A stretch of DNA of 64,000 nt from Tipula vernalis (Eukaryota; Arthropoda; Insecta; Diptera; Tipulidae): the NCBI GenBank assembly GCA_958295665.1, contig OY282558.1, positions 329,379,106 to 329,443,105 on the forward strand. Reading direction: 5' to 3'. Positions 1-10,780 of the stretch are shown in pieces. The position numbers were made by a program, and so were the translations under genes. Position 1 is the first letter of the stretch. The number at the start of each line of letters is the position of its first letter. The notes beneath the pieces were generated by a model. That model was not told where the DNA came from, searched no databases, and saw nothing but the letters and a program-made list of their open reading frames with translations.

Positions 1-320
1 TTTTATTTTATTAATTACAACTTATTTTTTTACAATAATAATCTTTAACTAAAGATTATGTTACTTCACATCAGGCTCAAGAATAACTGCCAATTATCGA
101 CTGATCATCAGTTTATATAGATAATTGTAATCAATACATTTACAAAATTTAAGTACACAATTGTTTTATGATTTGAATATTATACATAAAAAGGTATACT
201 TATTACATAACGATTTAATTGCTTTTATTGTACAAAATTTAGAGTAAATAATAATATATAATACATGTTAAACAAGAAATTCATAATTAGGCTACAGTGT
301 AGCATTAATAATCCATAACA
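1..320 (-). repeat. 3' LTR of gypsy element 1 (partial)
   Basis: Direct repeat of 6265-6584. It ends in ccataaca, which on the minus strand gives the TGTT LTR start. About 110 bp of the 430-bp LTR lie beyond the window. Confidence 0.92.
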
Positions 321-335
321 CCATCCCCCTAAGTT
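321..335 (-). other. Polypurine tract
   Basis: On the minus strand AACTTAGGGGGATGG abuts the 3' LTR start TGTTATGG. This is the position and composition expected of the plus-strand primer of an LTR retrotransposon. Confidence 0.8.
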
Positions 336-595
336 TAAAATAATACTAAAAATTATTTTATTTTATACAAAAATTATTATTTTTTTTTTAAATAAATTCA
401 ATAAATTAGTTAACTTTAGTAATACATATACAAATAATTCTTCCATATGGGTTTAAAATGTTACTAGATATTAAGTATAATGTTTATTAATATAATATAA
501 TATAAAAGGTATTATTATGTAAATAGAAAGTAAACTTTGACAATTTTTATTGAGTAGTTCAAATCTTTTAATTAATCTCAACTTTAACTTTATAT

Positions 596-3500
596 TTAAT
601 TCTGAAATAATTTTATTCGATTGTTGTGTACGGTTTTGAATTTATTTTTAATTAGTAACGTTGTGTTTGTAGGCGATTTAATTTCTTTAATTTCGAATGG
701 CCCAAGCCAAAGAGGTGAAAACTTAGTAATCCGTGTTTCATTTTTTAATAGAACGAGATCACCAATTTGAAAATTTGCACTTTGTGTATTGCTATCATAG
801 TATTCTTTAGACTTAAGTTTTTTGTCAATAAGATTTTTTTTCGCTATTTCAAAAGATGCTTGCATTCTACTCTTCAATTCCAACATATAATCATCATAAT
901 TATACACTACTTCTGGTTCACGCTGTAATAAACTGGGTATCAAGGGTTTATATCCGAATAATAATTCAAATGGCATGAATTTTGTTGCGCTATGCGGAGT
1001 AGAATTGAACGTAAATATTGCAAAAGGCAGCCAAGTATCCCAATTGAGTTCATCGGATTGTGTATAGTTCCTCAAGTATTCGGTCCACGTTCTGTGCGAC
1101 CGCTCCAAAGCTCCATTAGTCTGCGGATGATATGCGGTAGTGTGTAACTTTTTAATCTTAAAAATTTTGCATATGTTTCTAAATAGCTCGCTCATAAAAT
1201 TGGCACCTTGATCGGAAAGTATTTGTTGAGGAGTTCCGAATACACAAATTACTCGTTCGACGAATACTCTAGCTATTGTTTCAGCCTCTTGATTTTCCAT
1301 TGGAAATGCCAGAGAAAATTTAGTAAGGTCATCTTGGATCGTAAGGATATATTTGTTTCCACGATATGACACTGGTAGAGGACCAACTATATCTAAGAAA
1401 AGCTTTTCGAATCCTTGGGAAGAAGTAGAAGTAATTTGCATCGGCATTTTATTGAGTTTACTACATTTATTTTTTTGACATAGCGCGCATGACGTAATAA
1501 CTTTTTTGATACGTGAATAGAAATTTTTGAAAATATAATAGTTTTTCATACGTTGAGCTGTCCGAAAAACTCCTTGATGACCGCCTAAAGGTTTCGAGTG
1601 AAATTCTTCTATTGCTTTATCGATTTCGCAATCATCAGTGAGTTGAACAACTTTAGATTTCGAAGAATTGGGAATTGTATCAGGTTCAGGAATATTAATT
1701 TCAGGATTTTGTTTACTCTGTGATCTAGTTAACACATTTACTTCTGGAATGTTTAATGATGTTTCTGGTACAATTTGTGGAGATTGACTTGTTCTGATCG
1801 GTGTCCTGCTCAAAACATCGGCGTTTTGGTTAAGAATTCCAGGCTTATGGAGAACCTGATAATCGAAATCTTCTAACCGTATTCGCCATCTGATTAACCT
1901 TGAAGAGGGATTTTTCAAATTACTAAGCCATATTAATGGCTTGTGATCCGTAATTATCTTGAAATGGCGACCGTAAACATATGGGCGAAAATGTTCACAT
2001 GCCCATACCATCGCCAACAACTCCTTTTCAATAGTTGGATAATTTAATTCTGCCTTATTGAGGACTCGACTGGCATAAGCTATTGGTAAGTCAAACTCAT
2101 TTTCATTTTGGGAGAGGACGGCGCCTATCGCTAAATCAGTCGCATCGGTTGTTATTGCAAACGGTAAAGAAAAATCAGGGTGCTGCAAGATTGGAGGATT
2201 TATTAAACTATTTTTTAATTTTCTAAATGATTCGTCGCAGAAGGCATCCCAAATAAACGGTTGTCCCTTTTTTAATAAAACTGTCAGAGATTTGGAAATT
2301 TCAGAAAATCTATTTATGAAGCGACGATAGTAACCTGCTAAACCTAAAAATGATTTCGTCTCCTTTTGGTTGGTTGGTTGAGGATAATCTCTAACGGCTG
2401 CGATTTTATTTGAATCTGGTTTGATACCTTCGTTTGTTACCGTATGTCCCAAATATACAATCTCTTTTGATAAGAACTGGCATTTTTCCAAATTTACTTT
2501 AAGGTTATTGTTCTTAAAGCAATTGAAAACTGACTCTAATTTGTTCTCGTGATCTTTAAGGTTGTAACCCGTGACTATCACATCATCAAGATAGACTAGG
2601 CATTTTATTCCATTTAAACCGCTAAGGACATTGTTCATCAGCCTTTGGAAAGTCGCCGGTGCGCTCTTTAATTCAAAAGGCATTCGTTTAAATTGGAAAT
2701 GTCCTAAATGCGTATTGAATTCTGTCTTTTCTTTATCTTTTGGATCTAAAAGTATTTGATGATACCCATTAGCAAGGTCAATTGTACTAAAGTATTTAGA
2801 TTTGCCAAGATGGTCTAGAATATCAGAAATATTGGGAAGTGGAAACACATCATTGATAGTAGCATCATTCAATTTGCGGAAATCGACTACAATTCTCCAC
2901 CTTTTTTGTTCATTATTTGACTTTTTAGGGACTACTATTAATGGAAAGTTCCAAGGACTCTTGCTTGGTTCTATTATATCATCTTCTAACATCTGAGATA
3001 TTTGTTTATCAATTTCGTTTTTCGTCGATTCAGGTAATCTGTATTGTTTAATGTATATTGGTTCTAAGTTACGATCGGTTCTGATTTTATGAAACGTAAT
3101 ATCCGTTGCGGTAAGTTGATCACCAGGAAGATAGAAAATTTCATTGAATTTTCTACAAAGATTTAAAATAGAATTTTTCTCTTCCTGATTAAGATGATCA
3201 ATTTTCAACGAGGATTTGATAGTTTCTAAACGCTTTTCTATGTTATTCGACCAAGAATTGAGATGAAATACTTCATATTCGTCCAATTTATTTAAGGGCA
3301 ATTCTAAATTTTCGATTTCGACCTCGAAATCATTAGTATTTACCAGGCTTATGGTAACCAAATTATTTTGTGACTTTATAATCGAATTTGCGGTATATAC
3401 GCCAGGCACGATTTCAAAAGATTGGCATAAATAATCGATATCGTTTGGAATGTCTAAATAAATGGTAAAAGTTTTCTCTGAACGAGGTGGAATTAAAACA

Positions 3501-3877
3501 TACGAATTGGAAGTTAGTTTAAGTTGAGTTGGGCTATTGTTTACTAAAATTTCGAAATTATATTTGGAGAAATCAATTTTACACTTATATTTAGATAAGA
3601 AATCTTTACCTATAATACCTGCGCATGAGATAGGGAACGAAGCAGGAACTATCTGAAATGAATGTTGTAGTGACAATGAATTCGGTAATATAATGTTAGC
3701 TTCACAACTTGCGATTGTTTCAATTAGTTCGGGAGTTATACCTTTTACTTTACAATTTCGTTCAGGATAACAAAGTGTATCGTTATTCAAGAAATTTCGC
3801 TTGATTATGCTTATGTCGGCTCCGGTATCGACCAAAAAGAAAAACGACTTAGGTTTTATTGTAATTGGACATATTTT
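596..3877 (-). CDS. pol: Pol polyprotein: protease, RT, RNase H, integrase
   Basis: Long open frame with no ATG at its head; it opens after a TAG at 3878-3880, so it must be reached by frameshifting. Counting from the codon at 3835 (1079 residues): aspartic protease motif LVDTGAD at the start; RT with VDFRKLN and YLDD near 412-415; RNase H with TTDAT, EKELLAM, TDHKPL and NADVLSR; integrase with an HHCC zinc finger near 750-785 and a catalytic D815, D875, E911 triad with 35 residues between the last two; then a GPF-type C-terminal motif (LWLGPFEI). One oddity is MPFELKSAP in RT, where the family normally has PFGLKNAP; a Gly to Glu change there could impair activity. Otherwise uninterrupted. 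Reverse-transcribes and integrates the element's RNA. Confidence 0.93.
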   Translation of the reverse strand, partial: KICPITIKPKSFFFLVDTGADISIIKRNFLNNDTLCYPERNCKVKGITPELIETIASCEANIILPNSLSLQHSFQIVPASFPISCAGIIGKDFLSKYKCKIDFSKYNFEILVNNSPTQLKLTSNSYVLIPPRSEKTFTIYLDIPNDIDYLCQSFEIVPGVYTANSIIKSQNNLVTISLVNTNDFEVEIENLELPLNKLDEYEVFHLNSWSNNIEKRLETIKSSLKIDHLNQEEKNSILNLCRKFNEIFYLPGDQLTATDITFHKIRTDRNLEPIYIKQYRLPESTKNEIDKQISQMLEDDIIEPSKSPWNFPLIVVPKKSNNEQKRWRIVVDFRKLNDATINDVFPLPNISDILDHLGKSKYFSTIDLANGYHQILLDPKDKEKTEFNTHLGHFQFKRMPFELKSAPATFQRLMNNVLSGLNGIKCLVYLDDVIVTGYNLKDHENKLESVFNCFKNNNLKVNLEKCQFLSKEIVYLGHTVTNEGIKPDSNKIAAVRDYPQPTNQKETKSFLGLAGYYRRFINRFSEISKSLTVLLKKGQPFIWDAFCDESFRKLKNSLINPPILQHPDFSLPFAITTDATDLAIGAVLSQNENEFDLPIAYASRVLNKAELNYPTIEKELLAMVWACEHFRPYVYGRHFKIITDHKPLIWLSNLKNPSSRLIRWRIRLEDFDYQVLHKPGILNQNADVLSRTPIRTSQSPQIVPETSLNIPEVNVLTRSQSKQNPEINIPEPDTIPNSSKSKVVQLTDDCEIDKAIEEFHSKPLGGHQGVFRTAQRMKNYYIFKNFYSRIKKVITSCALCQKNKCSKLNKMPMQITSTSSQGFEKLFLDIVGPLPVSYRGNKYILTIQDDLTKFSLAFPMENQEAETIARVFVERVICVFGTPQQILSDQGANFMSELFRNICKIFKIKKLHTTAYHPQTNGALERSHRTWTEYLRNYTQSDELNWDTWLPFAIFTFNSTPHSATKFMPFELLFGYKPLIPSLLQREPEVVYNYDDYMLELKSRMQASFEIAKKNLIDKKLKSKEYYDSNTQSANFQIGDLVLLKNETRITKFSPLWLGPFEIKEIKSPTNTTLLIKNKFKTVHNNRIKLFQN

Positions 3878-4064
3878 CTATTATGGTTGTGGCTTGACAG
3901 ACAAATTGAGTAATGATTAAAATTTGAATTATAAGAATTGTGAATTGATTCTAAAGAGGAATAATGATTTAAAGATTTTGAATAAGAATTAGGAAAACGA
4001 TCCAAATTAGAATCAATTGGAAAACAGGAATTCAATTTTTTATTTACATGATGGTCAAAATTTA
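3856..4064 (-). other. Open linker frame between gag and pol
   Basis: The frame -1 relative to gag is open from the gag stop through to a TAA at 3856-3858, about 70 codons of Asn/Ser-rich sequence. It overlaps the head of the pol frame (which opens at 3877), and pol is again -1 relative to it. Gag therefore connects to pol only through two successive -1 shifts, or one +1 shift that skips this linker frame. I see no classical slippery heptamer at the gag end. Confidence 0.6.
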
Positions 4065-5207
4065 TATAATTTTCTGATGAACACTCTCTTTTATTTCTTG
4101 GATCCGAACTGGAGTGTTTGTTGGATGTTCTGGAACGGACCCCAAGCCATTTCCCGAAGTGGAAGGCTGACTGTCATCGATTACCTCCATGACTCGCGTA
4201 TTTCTGTAAAAATTTGCATGTTGACGCTTTCTACAGACACTAATATGATGTCCAGGTAGTTTACAATAAGCACACACTGTTGTTTTCTGAGCTGCTTTGA
4301 TTTCAGGAACCGGACGCCTTGTGTCACTAAATGTATTGGATACAAGCTTATTTGGTGTTGATCTATTTGAATTTGATTGACTTGGATGCCAGCTATAACA
4401 TTTTTCTGCGGAATGTCCAATTCGTTTACAAATTTGACATTTTAGTTTGGTACTGGAATCAATTGTTAATAACTGTTGAGTGTTTACGATTAGTTCCTCC
4501 TCGCACGCTTTGTTTATGGCATCTTGAAATGTTGAAAATCGACAAGCTTTTATTATGAGTTTGATAGGATCGATAAGACCCTCTTGAAAAGCTTTTAAAG
4601 CAGTTTTCGAATTTAAATGTATAATGGTTTTTGACGCATTTGTTCCTTCACTTTCTATACAAACTTCATTTAATTCTGAAAGTAATTTCTCAACTCTACT
4701 AGCGTATGATGTTATACACTCATTTAGCAATTGTCGTACGTTAATTAATTCGATTTGAAGTTGTTTTATAGATTTAGAATATTGAAATTTATTTTTAAGT
4801 TCAACTTTCAAATCTTTCCACGACTTATATTCTGTGTATTTCACGATATCGTAAGCTTTGTTTGACAATTTAGTTTTAACTAATTTTAGGAATCTCTCAT
4901 ATTCAGTATGTAATAATTCGTCATATATCATATCACAACATAACAGAAACTTATGGAGACGATCGGGGCTACCATCGAAATCTGGTATGATTTTGAGAGC
5001 AACATCCATATTTAGAAGAGACATTGTAGTACTCAAGGTATCTTTTAAATATTGATCTACTTTGGATAAATTAACAGATTTTATGTCGTCAGATCTATCT
5101 GTGCGATTAGCTGCAATTAGAGATTTTGACCGCCTTTTGTTTTTCTTTACCGTTCTAGTTCGTAGAAATAAATCGTCCGCTTGATCGGCCAGTTTTCCAA
5201 GTGACAT
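4062..5207 (-). CDS. gag: Gag protein with two CCHC zinc knuckles
   Basis: I chose the ATG at 5205-5207 (MSLGKLADQ) because the codons upstream of it encode an unlikely Cys/Leu-rich stretch; the frame could start at 5270. The middle of the protein resembles the retrotransposon Gag capsid (IPDFDGSPDRLHKFL, then a helical region through SYASRVEKLLSELNE). The C-terminal third carries two perfect C-X2-C-X4-H-X4-C knuckles, CQICKRIGHSAEKC and CAYCKLPGHHISVC, which bind the element RNA. It forms the virus-like particle. Its stop falls about 185 bp before the pol frame opens, an unusual gap filled by the linker frame. Confidence 0.88.
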   Translation of the reverse strand: MSLGKLADQADDLFLRTRTVKKNKRRSKSLIAANRTDRSDDIKSVNLSKVDQYLKDTLSTTMSLLNMDVALKIIPDFDGSPDRLHKFLLCCDMIYDELLHTEYERFLKLVKTKLSNKAYDIVKYTEYKSWKDLKVELKNKFQYSKSIKQLQIELINVRQLLNECITSYASRVEKLLSELNEVCIESEGTNASKTIIHLNSKTALKAFQEGLIDPIKLIIKACRFSTFQDAINKACEEELIVNTQQLLTIDSSTKLKCQICKRIGHSAEKCYSWHPSQSNSNRSTPNKLVSNTFSDTRRPVPEIKAAQKTTVCAYCKLPGHHISVCRKRQHANFYRNTRVMEVIDDSQPSTSGNGLGSVPEHPTNTPVRIQEIKESVHQKII

Positions 5208-6154
5208 GAATACCAGAGTTAGGAAAAGAAGAAGAAAATACAAACATTTGCAAGAACAATAGAATAACAATAACTAATTAATGAATGGAAAAAAAAAATT
5301 TGATAAAAAATAATTCGAGAAGAAACTTAAAACCGCTCACAACATTTATAAAATATTCCCGTAAATTATGTTTCATGAATGAACCAAGTATTGATAAAAA
5401 TTTAGTTGAGATATAAAAAACTTGACCTAACCTTGAAAATTATCTTCAGGTAATTTGATTTTACTGTTGTTCGATGATCTTCGTTATGTATATAAACACT
5501 TGACCGTGTTCTGAATTATGATGAATGATGACTATAGTTGTTTGATAATCCCCGTTCGAATGGATTATACTGGAATCTGCTTATTTGGAATACGTCTCGT
5601 ACGATTTTTTTGTACTGGAATCTGGCTTTGTTGAATTTTTATTTTTATTTAGAACAGTTTGCCTTCAATTATATTCTGGACAATTCGAGCACCCCAGTAC
5701 AATTAAGTCGCGTGATATGACTTTGGTTTTGGTTTTTATAGCACGGAACAAATACTTATGATGATTCGGTTTTTATAGACGTTTTTTTTTTTTTTTTTTT
5801 TTTTTGATGGTACATTATACTGTATTTAAACACCATATATTTTACGTCATTAATCAACGTTAAATTTGCACGATTAGTAAAAATTATCGAACCACTTTAT
5901 TTTTAATTTTTTTTTTTTTATTATACTTTTTCATTGATTTTTATTATGACACAAACATTTATTCTATTTTGTAGAATTAAATTTTAGTTGCTTTTAAACG
6001 AAAAATTTCGATGTCCAAAAACGGACGGCACTTTTAGATATCACTACACTTTAATGTTCACGTTTTAAACTAGCGATTTTTAATTTTTAATTAAACGGAA
6101 TTTTCACACCATATGAATTGCTGCATAGAGCAATCCCACCGCTGTCACCAAAAT
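5208..6154 (-). other. 5' leader of gypsy element 1
   Basis: AT-rich untranslated region between LTR and gag. It includes a homopolymer T run near 5780-5805. No ORF of note. Confidence 0.7.
6131..6150 (-). other. tRNA primer binding site
   Basis: Minus strand TGGTGACAGCGGTGGGATTG begins five bases after the LTR end, and starts with the TGG that pairs with a tRNA CCA tail. The tRNA identity is not assigned. Confidence 0.75.
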
Positions 6155-6584
6155 TGTTCTATAGATGTGGAAATTCATGGGGCACTTTTAATAAAACATA
6201 AATATGTATATTAAATATATGATTTTTATTATTTAATTTTAAACTTAGTTTTAATTTATTAATGTTTTATTTTATTAATTACAACTTATTTTTTTACAAT
6301 AATAATCTTTAACTAAAGATTATGTTACTTCACATCAGGCTCAAGAATAACTGCCAATTATCGACTGATCATCAGTTTATATAGATAATTGTAATCAATA
6401 CATTTACAAAATTTAAGTACACAATTGTTTTATGATTTGAATATTATACATAAAAAGGTATACTTATTACATAACGATTTAATTGCTTTTATTGTACAAA
6501 ATTTAGAGTAAATAATAATATATAATACATGTTAAACAAGAAATTCATAATTAGGCTACAGTGTAGCATTAATAATCCATAACA
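6155..6584 (-). repeat. 5' LTR of gypsy element 1
   Basis: 430 bp, bounded by TGT...ACA on either strand (tgttctat at 6155, ccataaca at 6584). 6265-6584 repeats 1-320. Confidence 0.93.
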
Positions 6585-8003
6585 GAATTATATGTTAAAT
6601 TTTTTCAATAAAATACAATCAATATAATTTTCAAATATTTATTGAACTGAAATTTTATTTTATTATTATATTTTTTGTCTGAGAATAAGTGCTCCTTATT
6701 GTGAAATAGCTTCTTATTTTGCTGCAAGATCGATTTCGATGCTATAGCATAATCGTCAGTTGAGTTACTTATTGAATTATTTCGTATTTTTCAATCCTTT
6801 TTATACTAAACTTTTTTGGAATTTCAATGGTTGCGCCGTACAATTTTTTGATTCAGGAACGATTTTCTGGTTACGTTGATTGCATGTTGATTATTAAATC
6901 ATATAGTTTATTTGTTGCAATGTTTATTCTGTTGTTCAACATACATCGGTTGTCTTTATTTTTATATATTTCGAAATCTTCGGTTCGACTTAGCACATCC
7001 CCTTTTCTTCATTCGATGTAGTACTTGTAAATTTGCTTCATAACTTGTGTAATTATGCTGTGTAGAATTAATATGCTGAGCGAATTTTGATTCAGGGTTA
7101 ATTTTTCCTATTGATTTAACATGCTCCCTAAATCTTTCTTTAAAGGATCGGCCCGTTTGTTCTAAATAAAATGCCTCACAATTTGAACATGTTAATTTGT
7201 ACACCCCCGTATCCAAAGTTTCGCTACTCCTGTTCTTGATTAATTTTTCTAATTTATTATTTGTTTTGTGCGCCTCAGAAAAAGCAAAATTCTTAAAGAC
7301 TTTTTGAATTTTTTTACCAGTATGACTCCAATCCATACTTATGTAATTTGTATCATCAACATCACAATTTAGACTGGTATACCCCCGATATTCCATTCTC
7401 CTCTTGCATACATAGTTCATCCTCTCTATATCTGCTGCTTGGTACCCATTTTTGTGAGCGATGTTTTTAATGTTCCCCAGCTCTACATTGTAGTTTTCAT
7501 CGGACATTGGAATACTGTTTAGCCTATGGATCATGTGGCGGTATTCTGCTATCTTTTGTTGATTGGATATGTGTGATGCGACTTTTGATGAATCGTTTGG
7601 CACGTCTGTATAGGCTTTCTGAAAATTTGGAATTTATGTTTTTGACTTAAATTCTGTATTGTTAGGTCCAAAAAATTTATAGATTTATTATTTTCAATTT
7701 CTAATGTGAATTTTAGTTTTGTGTGGATTCCATTCAAATAATTATTAAGTGTTTTAGCTGTCTGCTCGTTCCAGTAAACAATATCAATATGTTGTCCACA
7801 TATCTATGCCAATATTAGATTTTTCCGAAAAATTGATTTCTATCGTTCAAAATATACGTGTTTTCAATATGATTTAAAAATATGTTGGCCAAAGTTTCGG
7901 ATAATGGGCTTCCCATAGGTAGACCATATTTTTGAATGTAGAATCTATCTTCATGCTTAAAATAATTTTGACAAACACCGGAATCATGGATTTCGTTAAT
8001 AAT
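6585..8003 (-). pseudogene. Penelope-like element: RT and GIY-YIG endonuclease remnant
   Basis: Read on the minus strand. 7800-8000 encodes the PLE reverse transcriptase core, with GLPMGSPLSETLANIF followed, after an internal stop, by YVDNIL where YVDD is expected. 7549-7737 continues with KFTLEIENNKSINFLDLTI, a typical PLE palm/thumb segment. A frameshift leads to 6962-7603, which carries the linker (GYQAADIERMNY) and the C-terminal GIY-YIG nuclease: DTGVYKLTCSNCEAFYLEQTGR, in which GVY is kept but YIG has become YLE, then RFREH. Catalytic residues of both activities are damaged and frames are broken, so this is dead. The first RT motifs are missing upstream of 8003. 6585-6960 is the 3' untranslated part with the ribozyme-like motif. 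Confidence 0.88.
6722..6764 (-). ncRNA. Hammerhead-ribozyme-like motif of the PLE
   Basis: On the minus strand: CTGACGA core, a small hairpin ATGC-TATA-GCAT, GAA, a palindromic six-base stem III ATCGAT, then C as the cleavage-site nucleotide and TTG, which can pair with the CAA before the core. This is the layout of the minimal type I hammerheads known in PLE termini. Weak points are unpaired TT and C at the base of stem II. Confidence 0.55.
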
Positions 8004-8092
8004 AATAATTAACCAATTACGTATGTGTATAATTACTTAAACACTTTATATAAGTTAAGATGTAATAAATTAAATCTATTTTTCAACGGATC
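8004..8092. other. Short AT-rich spacer
   Basis: Nothing recognisable between the PLE remnant and the next inverted-repeat element. Confidence 0.5.
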
Positions 8093-9132
8093 AAGGTGGA
8101 TTTATATTATCAGTTCCTTTTAGTTCCTACTCGTATCGTGTCAGACATCATCAATTTATACTATCCGTACCTTTCAATTCGGGCATTTTCTTCGTATCTT
8201 TTGGTTACGTATAGAGTAAAGATTACACACAAAAATACAAAAATATTTTAGTAGCAATTTACAATTTTTGTTTGTTTCGCAATTCTTTCGTATTTTTTCG
8301 CCTTCAGATATCATTCTTTTCAACAATACGTGTCTGTGTCGGTACGAGTAGGAACGGAAAGGAACTGATAATATAAATACTCATATAGAAAGTACATGTA
8401 ACAATGTTTTTTTTGTCTGACACGATACGAGTAGGAACTGAAAGAAACTGATAATCACTGTGTTCCATTGGAAACAATTTGCTACTGCCAAGTACTTGTG
8501 AGTAGAGGTTCAATGGAACGCAAATTTTTGTGACAGTAGTAAAACATAACCTCAATTTAAATAAAACTGCTAGATTTTAAGAGAAAATAAGTTGATCTAT
8601 TAATAATAATAAGTTATAAAACATTAAACAACAAAATAATTAAAATATTTTTACTATTTAACAATTGCGCGTTGTATCACAAACATAAATACATTTTTTT
8701 TGTTTTTAACTCTAATCGAACCAATATATTTTTGTTATGTCAGTAAATTCAAATCCTAATCAAATAATTTACGAAAATGTTTGCAGAGAATAAGTAGATG
8801 TCAAGTACGTTGTATGGAAATGTTTCAAAATAAAATACATACAAGCTTATAACTAAATTAACATTATTTTGAAAATCGATGCATTTACCAAATGAGCCAA
8901 AAAGGCACACCTTGGTTGGATTAGGGTTAAAACATGACGTTTCACACAACCAAAATTGGTATAGAGCCATCTATTAGAATTTTTTAAACTAAAATCCCTC
9001 TTTCGTTAATTATTTGCGTAACTACTTCTAACAACTACACCATCACTTGAGCATGAGTAGTAGCAAGTAGATACAAGTACTTGTGAGTAGTTTGCTAACG
9101 CCAATGGAACACGCTTAATATAAATCCACCTT
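8093..9132. repeat. Inverted-repeat element with 17-bp perfect termini
   Basis: aaggtggatttatatta at 8093-8109 is exactly reverse-complemented at 9116-9132. Inside, a motif of about 40 bp (ttcctactcgtatcgtgtc core) occurs at 8107-8147 and inverted at 8334-8374 and 8416-8457, so the left third folds back on itself. No coding capacity seen. It could be one nonautonomous DNA transposon or a composite with the hAT-like piece inside it. Confidence 0.5.
8458..9114. mobile_element. Putative nonautonomous hAT-like element
   Basis: Left end cactgtgttccattgg; the right end read in reverse gives cgtgttccattgg, a 12-base shared terminus. Both ends carry a subterminal caagtacttgtgagtag (8490 and 9076). 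No transposase and no convincing target duplication, so the family call is tentative. Confidence 0.35.
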
Positions 9133-9185
9133 CATGCGTAAGAAAGGACGTTATACCAAAATGTATAAACATACAAATTAGGAGT

Positions 9186-9407
9186 AATACAAGAACGGCC
9201 ATTTGTATAAAGCTAAAGCAGAAATCATTTCAACCAATTTCTGAAATATTAGAAACCAATGGTGTTGTACTAACTGAGTCACTTGACATAGCAAACGCTT
9301 TTAATGAATATTTTGTTGATGTTTCCATCAACCTCAAATCAAAAATCTCTAGTACATCATATGTACCCAACAGAGATGGTAACTTGCTAAAACATAATTT
9401 TATATTT
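9186..9407 (+). pseudogene. Non-LTR retrotransposon ORF2 shard (between endonuclease and RT)
   Basis: An open frame reads KSFQPISEILETNGVVLTE, then SLDIANAFNEYFVDVSINLKS. The IA.AFNEYFV motif is typical of the region just before the RT palm in CR1/jockey-type LINEs. It is about 70 codons long with no start and no RT domain following, so a short isolated fragment. Clade not resolvable. Confidence 0.6.
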
Positions 9408-10780
9408 ACATATTTTTTTTCTGGGTTTCAGCTATTGTGGTGATCATACACATATAATTTCACTTTTTCCCATTAGTAATTTATCATATCAGTTATTTGA
9501 AATTTTTTTCCGTTATTGGAAAATTTTTCTTTTCAGTTTTTCTTACCGTTATTAATTTGCGTGTATCTGATCACATTAAATAATAACGTTACATTTCCGT
9601 TCCATTTGCTTTTTGGTAGTAATTCATAATAATTCCGTTGTTTATTTTAATAGTGAGTGCTTATGGTTTTAGTGATTTTTCTGAGTGTCTTTTTTTGGGA
9701 ATTCTTTGTTTATTTACTGTTATTTTTTTCGGTTTTTGAAATCATGTTCGGTCACACCATGAGCAAGTGATTCCTGGTGAGATGATTGAATGTGTTGTGA
9801 GGTAGGGTCCTTGCGGCGGGTCGGCTTTCCATGTCTTTCCGGTCGTGTTGCTCACTTCGGTAGCCTGTCGGAGGAAGCAGCACGATACATGGGGAATCGA
9901 GAGGAACAGAACTGTCATCTCGAACGACTGCACCCTAGTTATCATTTGCTTTAGCTCCTAAAGGCGTGGCACACAATATTTCATTTTTTTTGTTCGTTTT
10001 AATTTGTTGTACTTACTATGTGTGGTGATGGAATTGGTGCGCTATTTCCACTACCGTAAGCCAACATTTATTTTTTCGCACTTAATGTTCGGTTTTATAG
10101 ACACGTAAAATGTTTTAATTTGCACACTGTGATTGAATGAAACAATTCCGTACACTTTTGCTTTTTTAATCTATGATCTTTTATTAACACTATCATTAAC
10201 AATTTTATTTACTAATTAGATTTATTATTTTGTTAACATTTTTATTCCGACCAGTGCATATTTATTTCATAGTTTTTATTTGAGTCTTATTATCACTAAA
10301 TCACATATTAAATTATTCAATAATTTTATTTTATTTATATACCCGACGCAATAACCGTACCGATTTCTCGAACCACGAACAAAAAACTGTACTGATTACT
10401 TTATTTTTATATTTAATATTTTAATTTATTTTATTTTCGCGAGACTGGTGTATTTGGACTGATCAAAATTTTTTGCTTACCGCAAATTGTAAAAAATTTG
10501 GAAACGGTTTTGTTGTTGTTGCTCTTATGTACTCCAACTAATGATAATGCAGTGGATGTTGAAAATACACCGATGGAAACAAATATTATTTTTACTAATG
10601 TGGTGCATGACAAGTCACCACAAATTTAATTCCTTTTGTTGCTGTTATTTAAACCTAAGAATACGTATGGGAACTCCTACGACACACCGAGAGCTGCTAG
10701 ATCGCACCAGACCTCTGAATCCGTGTCTGTTAACGAAATTTAATTAAATGCTGGAGTTTTCAAGTTCAAAAAATTTATTC
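9408..10780. other. Unassigned region
   Basis: AT-rich with one GC-richer patch at about 9770-9970. Short frames here (for example 9742-9945 minus) match nothing I recognise. Possibly decayed repeat. Confidence 0.4.

Larger units (their letters stand above)
1..6584 (-). mobile_element. Ty3/gypsy LTR retrotransposon (left LTR cut by window edge)
   Basis: The element is read on the minus strand: 5' LTR at 6155-6584, primer binding site at 6131-6150, gag at 4062-5207, pol at 596-3877, polypurine tract at 321-335, 3' LTR at 1-320. The 320 bases of the 3' LTR that are visible match the 5' LTR (6265-6584) with no difference I could find, so insertion looks recent. There is no envelope ORF. Domain order protease, RT, RNase H, integrase places it in Ty3/gypsy. 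The target duplication cannot be checked because the left flank is outside the window; the right flank begins gaattatatg. Confidence 0.93.

Noticed and set aside
5204..5270. Signal peptide at the start of gag (Leu/Phe-rich)
   Set aside because: A later ATG at 5207 gives a normal gag start; the hydrophobic stretch is more likely untranslated leader.
9742..9945. 67-codon minus ORF in a GC-richer patch
   Set aside because: No motif, no start context, no homologue recognised.
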